Notes: a model not told the origin generated them from the sequence alone. A stretch of DNA of 64,000 nucleotides from JBPOFM01 sp041391925 (GCA_041391925.1 JAWKNA010000007.1:124001-188000), one strand, 5' to 3'; counted from the stretch's first letter, positions 36,299 through 45,523 are shown. Numbers and translations are program-made.

Positions 36299-36320
36299 AA
36301 CCATTTATGCCATTAAACAT

Positions 36321-36357
36321 AAAAAAGCGCATCAAGTATATGTTGATGCGCTTTTTT
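36321..36357. terminator. Terminator after the DUF4304-like gene, bidirectional
   Basis: A 15-bp perfect stem (AAAAAAGCGCATCAA at 36321-36335 with TTGATGCGCTTTTTT at 36343-36357) and a 7-nt loop. The flanking A and T runs let it also serve the convergent lipoprotein gene. Confidence 0.9.
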
Positions 36358-36379
36358 TATATGTTGTGCTGTTAAAAAC

Positions 36380-36925
36380 TCAACATCCCACAGATGTAGG
36401 ATCTACCAAAAAATTGGTCAACCTTACAGTAACAGTGATGTACTCGTCTGCCGAATTGCCAAGAATGTAGATGACGTTTCCGGTAAGGCGTCTTCCTACC
36501 ACAGATTCATCAGACCCAAAATCACCTTCATAAGTATCGGACACGCTGGTAAAGTTGTACTGTATCTGCAATGCATCATACACCTCTCCATCGATGATGA
36601 CAAAACCATCAACAGCATCATTTATTGTACCTCCAGCATACGAATAGGAGCCAGGCGTGTCATAAGATATACCACCCAGTTCTAATGTTAACTGCGCTTG
36701 GTGGCTACCAATGGTTATCATTTCTATACTCTGCAATTTTACCACTACACATTGTTGGCTCAAACGAAGCGATGAAGTGGCATTTGTTTCCAATCTGGTG
36801 GGTTCAAGTTCAGTAATTTCAAGTACTGCGGTGCCTTCAGTAGGTTGTGGTTGGTCATCATCGTTTTTGTCTTTAGAACAATTGAACATCACAAGGGCAA
36901 GTAGTAATACATAAAAAAGTCTCAT
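36380..36925 (-). CDS. Putative lipoprotein of unknown function
   Basis: A 181-residue protein with a lipoprotein signal (lipobox M-F-N-C, Cys at residue 16) followed by a charged, flexible DKNDDDQPQP linker and a beta-rich domain. The linker style is typical of Bacteroidota surface-exposed lipoproteins. No known domain was recognised. It stands alone between the terminator at 36321-36357 and the DUF6090-like array. Confidence 0.7.
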   Translation of the reverse strand: MRLFYVLLLALVMFNCSKDKNDDDQPQPTEGTAVLEITELEPTRLETNATSSLRLSQQCVVVKLQSIEMITIGSHQAQLTLELGGISYDTPGSYSYAGGTINDAVDGFVIIDGEVYDALQIQYNFTSVSDTYEGDFGSDESVVGRRLTGNVIYILGNSADEYITVTVRLTNFLVDPTSVGC

Positions 36926-37181
36926 AATTTAAGTTTGTTTTTTTATATACTATCGAGAGCTTTGCAAAATGTCATCATTTTCTGATAATTATTTTTTAAA
37001 AAAGTGTATTTTTAGGTAAAGAAGCATTGAAAAACTAGATGCCCACAACATATTAATCTTGCATTTTGTGTATCTAAAAAGATTTTGTAATGTTACTTTT
37101 CAATGCATTTTGCTTGTATAGTTGAGATATTTAGAAACCCCATTTTCTTTGAGCAAACATTTGTGGATAGTTCTAAAAAAT

Positions 37182-37964
37182 TTAATTATAGCTTTGAAGT
37201 TCTTTTTTGATGGCCGTTTGAAGCGAATCGGTTAGGCTCATTATCAATATCATCTTGTTCATATTGTTTTGTTGGGCTGTTTGCATCATTTTGATTCCTG
37301 TTTGAAAATCCTGATAGTCCTTGGAGGTTTTTTCAGCAAACGATGGATAGTCCTTCAAATTGAAATGCTTTGGACTTTCTTCATGATCCATCCTCATTTT
37401 TCCCAATCCATCCATAATTCTACTCAAGCCTTCATTAGCTGTTTCAGAGTTTTTTTCATTGTAAAAATTCTCACGTTCGCATATCTTATAGTATCGTGTA
37501 ATTTGCTTTGTGAGCGTCTCCGATTCCAATTGATATAACTTGCCGGTATTCAACATTTCGGTGTACGTATTGTCATAGACATTGAGCAACGAATTACCGG
37601 AATTGGGCATAGAGTTGAGAAAATAATCAAGATCTTTTTCCTCAAAACCAACATAGCTTAAGGCGAGCAAACTGTCACAGTCCTTTATGGCAGACACCAT
37701 ACTTGGCCAAGAATTATCTCGGTCGCCTACATACACCACTCTGTTCAAACGCTCCTTGGTCATGGACAGGTCTTCAACCATGTTTTTCAAATATTTTTTA
37801 TTGGTCGCTTTTACTTGCCGTTCAGTATTCCATGTATTGATGCCCAATGCAATCAAAATCCCAATCACCACCAAGATAATTTCGCCAATGGCATAGATAA
37901 GATATCGTGAAAATCGATTTTCACGTAGAAGTCGTTGGCGAACGTTGCGGAAGAGCTTTATCAT
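37182..37964 (-). CDS. DUF6090-like membrane protein, array member 6 (last)
   Basis: A 260-residue protein. A basic N-terminus (K-L-F-R-N-V-R-Q-R) and amphipathic stretch lead into one transmembrane helix, GEIILVVIGILIALGIN (about residues 27-45), then a helical domain of about 215 residues. The first 45 residues are nearly identical in all six array members; the C-terminal part is not. It is the final gene of the array, 3 bp after its neighbour. The function is unknown. Confidence 0.82.
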   Translation of the reverse strand: MIKLFRNVRQRLLRENRFSRYLIYAIGEIILVVIGILIALGINTWNTERQVKATNKKYLKNMVEDLSMTKERLNRVVYVGDRDNSWPSMVSAIKDCDSLLALSYVGFEEKDLDYFLNSMPNSGNSLLNVYDNTYTEMLNTGKLYQLESETLTKQITRYYKICERENFYNEKNSETANEGLSRIMDGLGKMRMDHEESPKHFNLKDYPSFAEKTSKDYQDFQTGIKMMQTAQQNNMNKMILIMSLTDSLQTAIKKELQSYN

Positions 37965-37967
37965 AAG

Positions 37968-38726
37968 TTAATTGATTTGAGATTCAATAGATTTTATTAT
38001 GCCTTCAATCTCTAATCTCAATGGCAAATAGTTAGCTCTTTTTAAATTTTCTGAAGCTACTATAAATAAGTAGAGCTGGCTTTCAAACTCTTCATTTTCA
38101 AGAAATTTGAAATCATTGTTGGGAAAACGGCTGGGCTTTGCATCTAAAAGGGGATCATTGATGATGTTGAGATGCCTTCGGAAATTACCTTCTTTTAGAA
38201 AAAATTCATGTCCCAAATCCCTTCTTTCCACTACATAATCTTCCTGTCTCTTAACGTTTAGTAAAGTTGATTGCCAATCAGATAAGGATTTACGCAACTT
38301 TGAATCAGATAAAATGGACAGTTTGCCAGAGTTGATAATTTCCTGTACAGTGCCTTGAGTAGGTGAATATCTAGGTTCCATCTTAAAAATGCCTACCATG
38401 AGTTGGGAAAGTTCTTTTTCATCGAAATTAGGGAGCGAGGGTCCTGTATATTGTCCTAAAAGAATACTGTTTTTTATGTTGGCATCATTGACTTCTATCA
38501 CTTGGTCAAGAGTGACCAAGTTGGATTTGAATTCTACCAATAAGGCCTTAAGCAATTGTTGTTCTGACGTTTTATTTTTTCTGGCTTCGTTCCAATTGTT
38601 TATCTGCAACGCAATTAAAATTCCAATCACCACAAGGATGATTTCCCCGATGGCATACATGAGATAGCGGGAAAATCGATTTTCACGAAGCAATCTATGA
38701 CGTATATTCCTGAAAAGTTTGGTCAA
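37968..38726 (-). CDS. DUF6090-like membrane protein, array member 5
   Basis: A 252-residue member of the array with the same basic start (MTKLFRNIRHRLLRENRFSR), single membrane helix and divergent helical C-terminal domain. Its helix ends in ALQINNWN, as in most copies. It is separated from the next array gene by 9 bp and from the last by 3 bp, so it is co-transcribed. Confidence 0.82.
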   Translation of the reverse strand: MTKLFRNIRHRLLRENRFSRYLMYAIGEIILVVIGILIALQINNWNEARKNKTSEQQLLKALLVEFKSNLVTLDQVIEVNDANIKNSILLGQYTGPSLPNFDEKELSQLMVGIFKMEPRYSPTQGTVQEIINSGKLSILSDSKLRKSLSDWQSTLLNVKRQEDYVVERRDLGHEFFLKEGNFRRHLNIINDPLLDAKPSRFPNNDFKFLENEEFESQLYLFIVASENLKRANYLPLRLEIEGIIKSIESQIN

Positions 38727-38735
38727 AATTTATAA

Positions 38736-39491
38736 TTATTTTATTGATAGTTCCTTTTCCACTGATTTTAGACACTCTGTAATGACAGTCTCAACATCAT
38801 TTAATCTGTACATGAAACTACCAAGGTTATCTTGAGCGATTTTTATTCTATCCACTAGTTCTGGTTGCTTTAAAAATGAATTACCATCTTTTGGACGGCT
38901 GACTATTTTCCATCGCCCATCTGGATTGTGTATGACAATTCTTTTCCATAATGAATTATGCAACTGTAACTGGTAATCGCTTTCAGAAGAATTATCATTG
39001 TACGCATACTCAAATAAGTCATTGAGACGTGGAAGATCCGTTTCGTTAGTTTGAATCAACTTATTCCTTAAGGAGTCATTCGAAATTTTGTCCAAACCAG
39101 AAGATCGAAGACCTTCATACGCTCCCCTGGAATAATTGAATTGCATCGCCATTCCCATTTTGTTATAAACTCGTAATAGTGTTGTATCTGGATAAATGCT
39201 ATCGCTTTCAATCATACCAAGAAGTTCTTGGATGCCGCTATCTATTGTGTAAGCTCGATCTTTTAAATGTTTCTGCAATCTCAAATCTATTTGCAGAGAT
39301 TTCTTTATTTCTCGTAGCATTGTCTTTTCAAATTTTCGATCTAAACTGATTCGATTTGAATTATTGATCTGCAAGGCTATCAATATCCCAATCACCACAA
39401 GGATGATTTCTCCCATGGCGTAGAGAAGATATCTCGAAAACCGATTTTCTTTTAATATACGCTGGCGTACATTTCTAAACAACTTTATCAT
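38736..39491 (-). CDS. DUF6090-like membrane protein, array member 4
   Basis: A 251-residue array member. The N-terminal 45 residues follow the shared pattern but the helix is followed by NNSNRISLD rather than NNWN, and the downstream domain is highly charged. Its start overlaps the stop of the upstream array gene by 4 bp (ATGA), showing coupled translation. Confidence 0.82.
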   Translation of the reverse strand: MIKLFRNVRQRILKENRFSRYLLYAMGEIILVVIGILIALQINNSNRISLDRKFEKTMLREIKKSLQIDLRLQKHLKDRAYTIDSGIQELLGMIESDSIYPDTTLLRVYNKMGMAMQFNYSRGAYEGLRSSGLDKISNDSLRNKLIQTNETDLPRLNDLFEYAYNDNSSESDYQLQLHNSLWKRIVIHNPDGRWKIVSRPKDGNSFLKQPELVDRIKIAQDNLGSFMYRLNDVETVITECLKSVEKELSIK

Positions 39492-40243
39492 TTTAATTCT
39501 GATTCAATTAATGCGATGATGCCAGAGGCGCTATCTATTAATTTATGATATTCTTTATTTTGCCCTTTAGTGCCTTCTCTTTTTGCAATCAATGCGGTGA
39601 GATAATCTTTATTTTTTGCCAATGCAGGAATATCTATCCCAGGAATATCCATAGATAAGCCATATTCTAGCATAAAAACTTCTTTGTTGATAAAAACGGG
39701 CTTCGCTATCTCTTTGGTAATAAAGTGGTGCTGATATAGCTGAATGCTTACTTCCATATTCTTCTCTGTGCGTTCACAATTGGAATAATAGCTAAATATC
39801 CTGTCCCGCAACTTTTTGTTGGTTATCAGATTGCCATCACTGCTCGATTCAATTTGATTGATGGTACTTTTTTCTGGAATAAAATAAGATTCGCTTGTTA
39901 AGCTTAAATTATAAGACAAAAATTTTGGAATGTCGTTCACATGATACTTCTCATTAGAACCTAGAACTTTAATGATGGCATCGATATTGGCCAACCGTTC
40001 ATCATTGCCTGTAATGCGTTCTTGTAAGGTCACAATGTCCGCTTTAATATCCCTATTTAAATCCTTTAAATATAATGCTTCGTGCTGCTGGTTTTTATGG
40101 TCTTGATTCCAATCATTAATTCCCAATGCAATCAAAATCCCAATCACCACAAGAATGATTTCGCCAACGGCATAAACAAGGTAGCGGGAAAACCTGTTCT
40201 CGCCAAGCGTACGCTGTCTGATATTCCTAAAAATCTTAATCAT
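39488..40243 (-). CDS. DUF6090-like membrane protein, array member 3
   Basis: A 251-residue array member. Shared N-terminal segment and membrane helix (GEIILVVIGILIALGIN), then a helical domain with several Asn and Glu-rich stretches. It overlaps the upstream array gene by 8 bp (ATGATTAA) and the downstream one by 4 bp. Confidence 0.82.
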   Translation of the reverse strand: MIKIFRNIRQRTLGENRFSRYLVYAVGEIILVVIGILIALGINDWNQDHKNQQHEALYLKDLNRDIKADIVTLQERITGNDERLANIDAIIKVLGSNEKYHVNDIPKFLSYNLSLTSESYFIPEKSTINQIESSSDGNLITNKKLRDRIFSYYSNCERTEKNMEVSIQLYQHHFITKEIAKPVFINKEVFMLEYGLSMDIPGIDIPALAKNKDYLTALIAKREGTKGQNKEYHKLIDSASGIIALIESELK

Positions 40244-40943
40244 GGTTTACGATTTCTGATAGCGTTGTTTTTAATTCCTTTAGGGCATCTATGGATGCTT
40301 GATATGCCTTATTTTCTTGCTGAAGTGTTGTCTTTCGGGATAGTATCATATTATGGAAGAAGATGTCTTTGGCATACATTTTTGAGGAGGTGCTCATTTT
40401 AAATAAATTTACCCTTGGCATCAAAAAATTCTCATAATAGATATTCATTGCCTTTTCATCAATATATTCCACCATTTTTATCTCATTAAAGGTCTCGTAG
40501 GCGGTTGAGATGGCATTACGCAATTTTAAATCATTAAAAAGTTTAAAGTCACCAGAAGATTTCAAATTTTCGTAGGTGACCACCAGTGGCTGAAACCTAC
40601 TGTCCTGAATTAAGATACCAGACTTGTGCCCTAATTTTGGATTATCAAAATCTTCATTCAATATATATTGCATAAGTGTGTCAACCTCCTTCATCATGTC
40701 ATTTTTTTGGCTTTGAAGTCCCGTAAGTTGCCCAATATTGCGGTCTACCTCATCCGTTAGCTGATGGATATACACATTGCGCAACTCTATGTTCTTTCGG
40801 TCTTGTACCATTTGGTTGATCCATAAGGCTATGAGAATCCCTATGATCACCAGAACGATCTCTCCAATGGCATAAAGCAAATACTTCGAAAACCTGTTCT
40901 CGCCAAGCGTACGCTGTCTCACATTCCTAAAAAACTTAATCAT
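40236..40943 (-). CDS. DUF6090-like membrane protein, array member 2
   Basis: A 235-residue array member and the shortest one. The shared N-terminus is slightly divergent (SKYLLYAIGEIVLVIIGILI) and the helix ends in ALWINQMVQD. The open frame begins at a GTG 6 bp upstream, but ATG 40943 matches the array's M-I-K start. Both junctions carry the same 8-bp ATGATTAA overlap. Confidence 0.82.
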   Translation of the reverse strand: MIKFFRNVRQRTLGENRFSKYLLYAIGEIVLVIIGILIALWINQMVQDRKNIELRNVYIHQLTDEVDRNIGQLTGLQSQKNDMMKEVDTLMQYILNEDFDNPKLGHKSGILIQDSRFQPLVVTYENLKSSGDFKLFNDLKLRNAISTAYETFNEIKMVEYIDEKAMNIYYENFLMPRVNLFKMSTSSKMYAKDIFFHNMILSRKTTLQQENKAYQASIDALKELKTTLSEIVNHD

Positions 40944-41748
40944 GGCCACTCACTATGGTTAATAAATCTTGGGTTCTTTTTTGTTGCTGTATCAATAGGG
41001 TATAATGGATTATGGACAACTGATACCTAAAATTGATGGCGTTGATCAGTAAGAGCTGTTTTTCCGGAACTTTCAACTGCAACCTCGTAATGTCCTTTAA
41101 GCTCTCTTCGTTGAGGTCGGTCATGGTATTTGAGATGTCTGCCGGAATATTTGAAAACAATCCTTTGGATAAATCCGTATCATAAATGGACGTTAACTGA
41201 ACTTCCGTGAGGGGAAGCACTTCGGGAATAAATACAGCATCGGTAAAAAGATTATTGTTTTTATTGATAATCTGTTCCATAAGCTCCATTTGCTGATAGT
41301 AACTTACCAAGGCGTTCTTTAAACTGTCATTGGCGATGATGTCTATATTGCCAGAAGACAACAATTCAATATACGTGGGATTGTTTTTCACAAAGGTCCT
41401 ACGGCCTGTAAGTCGCCCGATGGAGGCGGTAAACGTACTGTCCACCTTAAATTCGTGAGTGGATTTATAATTTACAATCATCGGGTTGGCAATGTCAATA
41501 ACGCTGTGTTCGTACTTCATTTGCGCATCGATGGACGCTAACTGCTCCTTTAAATCGCGCTCAATGTTGCTTAAATACACGGTTTCCTTATGTCGGTCCA
41601 TTCGGTTGGCGTTCCAGTTGTTGATGGATAGGGCAATCAAAATACCGATGACCACAAGAATGATTTCGCCAATGGCGTAGAGAAGATACCGTGAAAACCT
41701 GTTTTCGCGCAACAAACGCTGCCGAACGTTTCTGAATAGTTTGACCAT
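40936..41748 (-). CDS. DUF6090-like membrane protein, array member 1 (first)
   Basis: A 270-residue array member and the promoter-proximal gene. It has the canonical N-terminus (MVKLFRNVRQRLLRENRFSR), a single membrane helix and a helical C-terminal domain rich in Ile, Asn and Ser. It overlaps the next array gene by 8 bp. Positive residues before the helix imply the N-terminus is cytoplasmic and the C-terminal domain is on the other side of the inner membrane. Confidence 0.82.
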   Translation of the reverse strand: MVKLFRNVRQRLLRENRFSRYLLYAIGEIILVVIGILIALSINNWNANRMDRHKETVYLSNIERDLKEQLASIDAQMKYEHSVIDIANPMIVNYKSTHEFKVDSTFTASIGRLTGRRTFVKNNPTYIELLSSGNIDIIANDSLKNALVSYYQQMELMEQIINKNNNLFTDAVFIPEVLPLTEVQLTSIYDTDLSKGLFSNIPADISNTMTDLNEESLKDITRLQLKVPEKQLLLINAINFRYQLSIIHYTLLIQQQKRTQDLLTIVSGHD

Positions 41749-42210
41749 AGAAGCGGTACGTGGCCTTGGAGGTTAGTTAAGGGAAACCGCCTTTAGGCAA
41801 CTCGGATTTAATTAATTAAAAACCAAGATACTAAATTTGAAAGTAATTTCCGCATTTGTGGACGTGTATCAAGCTTAATTTCCTTTCATCAACTAGTAAT
41901 CGCTCCACAAAACGTCTATTTTATACGATTAAGTGCAAAAAAATTCGATAAAATGTTGCACGTGTCAAAATATTTTCTATTTTCGTACTGTCAATTGACA
42001 CCAAGCTTCTCATCGCGAGGAGAGTGTAAGGGCCAAAAGACTACAAAGGTACCTTTTAGGAGTTTCAAATTTTTAACGAGTCAATCCTCGGATGCACACC
42101 ATTTGTACATCCCTGACGATAACACCCTTGTCCCGCAGTTTATATGGCTATGGTTGGGCGCACAAGGTATGGACAACGCAAGCCTAAATTCCAAATCTAA
42201 ATGACCGCTT
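41749..42210. other. Gene-free region: divergent leaders, long 5' leader of the next gene
   Basis: No gene is supported in these 462 bp. The left part holds the promoter region of the DUF6090 array. From about 41990 on it would be the leader RNA of the gene at 42211 (see promoter at 41956-41985). Short self-complementary blocks occur, such as TCTC/GAGA around the CGCGAG at about 42014 and the palindrome AAAGGTACCTTT. An open frame at 41953-42204 lies in the leader but has no credible protein character. Confidence 0.55.
41956..41985 (+). promoter_or_regulatory. Candidate promoter of the Ala-rich protein gene
   Basis: TTG at 41956-41958, a 19-bp spacer and TATTTTCG at 41978-41985 (one mismatch to TAnnTTTG). 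If real, transcription starts near 41992 and leaves a leader of about 220 nt before the ATG at 42211. Confidence 0.45.
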
Positions 42211-43119
42211 ATGAAATCTTTAAAAGCGCAAAACAGTACAGACTTCGAGCAGCTGAAGTCGCAACTGACAGATACCAACAAAGCTGCACAAGAGGCGCAA
42301 GCAGAGCAGGGTACTGCCGCTACGCCAGTGTCTAACTCGACGGGCGTTGCAAAACGTCTTACTAAACGCAGCAGTAAAAAGGTGTTAAAGGAAAGGTCTA
42401 CTAAAACGTCTGTTTCTCAAACGGGCATCAACACTACGGTGGAGAATGCACGTAAGGTGAACAAGGCGTTGCCTACGTTTGCGCCGGCTTATGAGTCTGC
42501 GATACCTGCGCTGGAAGTGACGGCGCTGGATGCGATGTATCTTGAGGCTTTTCGTCTTGAGAAGGAAGTAAAGGATTTGAACAGTAAACTTACTGCTACG
42601 TTGAACGTACGTAGTAAGCTTTATAAAGGTTTGAACCCTTATGGAACTCGTATTGTTGGCCAAGTAAAGGCCGTAGGTGTGGATAAGAAAACCCTAGAAG
42701 ATGTGGAAAAAATCTTGAAAAAGATGCGAGGTGTGCGTATTGTACCTATTAACCCAAACTCTACTGCTGACACTATTAGTGTGGCACAGACAGGGTTTGC
42801 GGATAAATTGGCTTTTTTTGGTGAACTTATAGAGGCTGTTGCTAACATTGAGGCGTATGCTGATGTGACTGGTGCAAACTCTGAAACGGCGATGCGTGCG
42901 CATTATGCCGAGATTAATACTGCGAATGATGCCGCAGATACTTCAAACGCTGATGTGAAAGCTGCTATGCGTGCTCGCAATGCTTACTTTAACACAGAAA
43001 TCACTGGTGTGGTAGATACTTACCAACGTGTGAAGGCGAATGTAAAGGCTAACTATGGTACCACTAGTGCGGAGTATAAGGCTATTAGTGGGCTTGAATT
43101 TAGGAGGATACAGGAGTAG
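42211..43119 (+). CDS. Alanine/threonine-rich helical protein of unknown function
   Basis: A 302-residue soluble protein. The first 90 residues are low-complexity, rich in Lys, Ser, Thr, Ala and Gln. The rest is alpha-helical with Ala-rich amphipathic segments (KAAMRARNAYFNTEI near residue 250). It has no signal peptide, membrane span or catalytic motif. Codon use is notable: short series of NNT/NNG codons such as GCT, GCG, ACT and CGT differ from neighbouring genes and from the high-A style of the island. It has a long leader and its own terminator. Function unknown. Confidence 0.68.
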   Translation: MKSLKAQNSTDFEQLKSQLTDTNKAAQEAQAEQGTAATPVSNSTGVAKRLTKRSSKKVLKERSTKTSVSQTGINTTVENARKVNKALPTFAPAYESAIPALEVTALDAMYLEAFRLEKEVKDLNSKLTATLNVRSKLYKGLNPYGTRIVGQVKAVGVDKKTLEDVEKILKKMRGVRIVPINPNSTADTISVAQTGFADKLAFFGELIEAVANIEAYADVTGANSETAMRAHYAEINTANDAADTSNADVKAAMRARNAYFNTEITGVVDTYQRVKANVKANYGTTSAEYKAISGLEFRRIQE

Positions 43120-43129
43120 CCCCCTCTAA

Positions 43130-43146
43130 CTCCCCCAAAGGGGGAG
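43130..43146. repeat. GC-rich inverted repeat just after the Ala-rich gene
   Basis: CTCCCCC (43130-43136), AAA, GGGGGAG (43140-43146): a perfect 7-bp GC stem. The flanking CCCCTCTAACTCCCCC resembles a motif commonly dispersed in Bacteroidota genomes. It is followed by a tract of GAAATTGAAATTGAATTTG. Confidence 0.6.
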
Positions 43147-43170
43147 AATTTGAAATTGAAATTGAATTTG

Positions 43171-43209
43171 AAACCACGACTCTTTAAAAGGGGTTGTGGT
43201 TTTTTTTTG
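43171..43209 (+). terminator. Rho-independent terminator after the Ala-rich gene
   Basis: AAACCACGAC (43171-43180) pairs with GTTGTGGTTT (43193-43202) with one wobble, 12-nt loop, followed by a T8 run ending at 43208. Confidence 0.85.
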
Positions 43210-43340
43210 TTTATAAATGTTGATAAGTTATGATTTACAGAATATTAGGATTGATTATATTTCAGTTCGAATTTTTGCTAGCAAAATTAACGATGCTAAC
43301 TAAATGATAGGCAGAGATCAAATTTTAATATAAATCATCA

Positions 43341-44753
43341 ATGAACATAAAGCTTTATGAAATAGAACCAGAAAAGGATAATCCCTTTGGAAACTGTAAA
43401 CTTGAAAGAGAAAAATATGCCGATGTGCTTACAAGCATTATTGACTCATATCCTTTTGGTTTTGTACTGGGTATAAATAACAAATGGGGGACTGGTAAAA
43501 CCACTTTTGTAAAAATGTGGGAGCAGAAATTGAAAAACAATGGACACCAAACTGTTTATTTCAATGCGTGGGAAAATGACTTTGAGGATAATCCTTTGAC
43601 GGCTTTGATGGGCGAATTAAAAGTTCTTACAAAAAAATCAACGGAAAAAGAGTTTAAGGCTACACTTAAAAAGGCAGCTACTTTATCTAAACACATTGCT
43701 CCCGTCATAGCTCAAGCGATTGCAGATAAATATATTGATACGAAAAGTGTAAAAGAAGCAATTGATGGGGTTTCAAAGGGATTATTAGATGTGTTTGAGA
43801 ACGAAGTGAATGAATATGCAGAAAAAAAGAAAAATATTACAGATTTTAAAGTTAGTCTTTCCGAATTCATAGCGAACAACTTTAATGGAAAACCATTAAT
43901 CTTTATTATCGATGAGTTGGACCGATGCAGACCTAACTATGCCGTATCTATATTGGAACAAATTAAGCATTTCTTTTCTGTATCGAATATAGTATTTGTG
44001 TTGTCAATAGATAAAACGCAACTAGGCAATGCGGTAAAAGGGGTTTATGGAAGTGAACATATTGATTCTGATGAATACTTGAGGAGATTCATCGATTTGG
44101 AATATTCAATCCCAGAGCCTGATGAGGATGTTTATTACAAATATTTGTATGATTACTTTGAATTTGATAAATTCTTTGATTCTAGTGAAAGAAAAAAATC
44201 TCATGAAGTACTAAATGATGGTGAAAACTTTATTCATATATCCAATTTACTTTTTAACAACAGGAATATACCCTTAAGACTGCAGGAGAAAATATTTGGA
44301 CTTGCTAGAGTAGCTCTTCGTGGTTTTGGTTCCAATAGTTATGTAGTTCCACATGTATTTCTCTTTCTAACATTTATAAAAGTAACTGATTTTGGTTTCT
44401 ATCAAGACTTAAAAAATAAAAAATTATCACTTAAAGAGGTTCAAGAAAAATTTTTAAAAATTGTAGAATTAAATAAAACTGATAAAACGGAACATGAATT
44501 AATGTGGTTAGAAGTATATCTGGTAAATTTTTATAATAATTATAAAGAAACATCAAATGACCGAGAAAGTCTTTATGTCTATGATGGGACATTAAACTCC
44601 AATAAACTCTTGATAGATTCTATTATCAATAAAAATAAAAATTCGGACTTTTTATACATATTGGAAAATATTAATAGGGGCAGAAGAGAAGGAAATCTGG
44701 ATTTGGGTTATTTTGTTAAGAGAATTGACTTATTGGAAAATTTGAAAACGTAA
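43341..44753 (+). CDS. KAP family P-loop NTPase
   Basis: A 470-residue STAND-type NTPase of the KAP group. Walker A GINNKWGTGKTT is at residues 44-55 and Walker B FIIDELDRCRP at 188-198, with the typical DELDRC signature. No membrane segment is inserted in the NTPase domain. In bacteria, KAP proteins are often linked to phage exclusion and other conflict systems. Here it neighbours a broken KTSC gene and a YopX-like gene, consistent with an accessory, possibly defence-related island. Confidence 0.86.
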   Translation: MNIKLYEIEPEKDNPFGNCKLEREKYADVLTSIIDSYPFGFVLGINNKWGTGKTTFVKMWEQKLKNNGHQTVYFNAWENDFEDNPLTALMGELKVLTKKSTEKEFKATLKKAATLSKHIAPVIAQAIADKYIDTKSVKEAIDGVSKGLLDVFENEVNEYAEKKKNITDFKVSLSEFIANNFNGKPLIFIIDELDRCRPNYAVSILEQIKHFFSVSNIVFVLSIDKTQLGNAVKGVYGSEHIDSDEYLRRFIDLEYSIPEPDEDVYYKYLYDYFEFDKFFDSSERKKSHEVLNDGENFIHISNLLFNNRNIPLRLQEKIFGLARVALRGFGSNSYVVPHVFLFLTFIKVTDFGFYQDLKNKKLSLKEVQEKFLKIVELNKTDKTEHELMWLEVYLVNFYNNYKETSNDRESLYVYDGTLNSNKLLIDSIINKNKNSDFLYILENINRGRREGNLDLGYFVKRIDLLENLKT

Positions 44754-44772
44754 TTTTTATACCTTATTTATT

Positions 44773-45164
44773 ATGCTGGCAAGGATTGTTTACGAATCGG
44801 TTTTGAAGTTAGAACAAATAATTATAATTGCTTTTTTTCTTGTTCTAGTGAATTGCTATGGAAAGAATTGCGAGCAACTTCCAGAAACTTTTGAAACATA
44901 TAAACAAGCCGAAGAAGCTATACAGGGAGCGAAATATGAATATAGAGATAGTATTGATCTTTCTGAAAGTAGTGGTTGGCTTGGGCAGAGTATTTGAGTT
45001 GTGATGGTAAGACAGGTTACTTTATTTATGAAACCAAAAAAGGAGAGGTGTATATACATCAAAACTTACCTGTAGAAATTTGGCAGTTGTTCATCTCCGC
45101 TACTTCTAAAGGGAGCTACTACGTAAAAAACATTAAGAACCGTTATAGATTAAAAATTGATTAA
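44773..45164 (+). pseudogene. KTSC-domain lipoprotein or secreted protein gene, broken by a 1-base deletion
   Basis: The first frame (from ATG 44773) gives a hydrophobic N-terminus and a CEQLPETFETYKQAEEAI segment, then runs into a stop at 44995-44997 after SESSGWLGQ. A second frame continues as WAEYLSCDGKTGYFIYETKKG to YYVKNIKNRYRLKID at 45164, which is a KTSC domain (short beta-rich family with Y-x-Y and V-P-x-x-x-W patterns). Deletion of a single T near 44973-44976 would explain the break: restoring one T gives S-S-W-L-A-W-A-E-Y. A sequencing or assembly error cannot be excluded. The product was probably secreted or lipid-anchored. Confidence 0.75.
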
Positions 45165-45166
45165 AT

Positions 45167-45502
45167 ATGAATATAAAAAAATTATTGTTGATTGTAGTCT
45201 TGATTCTGTTCTATTCTTGTGGCAATAATGGTGATGAACACATAGGAGTTTGGTATGTAGATAACGGATATGATGAAAGTGTAACTATTTCAAAAGGCGG
45301 AAAGAATGGGTATGTTTTAAACTACCATTACTATGTTAGTCATAAAGGTAGGAGACTCTTTGAAACAAGCAAAGGAAAATTGTGCGAGTTCAAAAATGAC
45401 TGTTTTGTTATTGTTGATGAAAAAAAGTCTTGGTTTTGTATGAGCGGAAATAAATTGATTAATGTTGATGATGGGCTTACTTTCAAAAAACAAGGTAAAT
45501 AG
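45167..45502 (+). CDS. Small putative lipoprotein of unknown function
   Basis: A 111-residue protein with a lipobox (F-Y-S-C, Cys at residue 18) and a small beta-rich domain (HIGVWYVDNG, then GYVLNYHYYVSHKG). Nothing identifies its role. The gene begins 2 bp after the KTSC remnant, so the two were probably one transcript. Confidence 0.62.
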   Translation: MNIKKLLLIVVLILFYSCGNNGDEHIGVWYVDNGYDESVTISKGGKNGYVLNYHYYVSHKGRRLFETSKGKLCEFKNDCFVIVDEKKSWFCMSGNKLINVDDGLTFKKQGK

Positions 45503-45523
45503 GTAGTTTTATAATCACTTCGG

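Noticed and set aside
41953..42204. 83-aa frame between the DUF6090 array and the Ala-rich gene
   Set aside because: Its start lies within the -33 region of the likely promoter and the translation has no protein-like character; treated as leader RNA.
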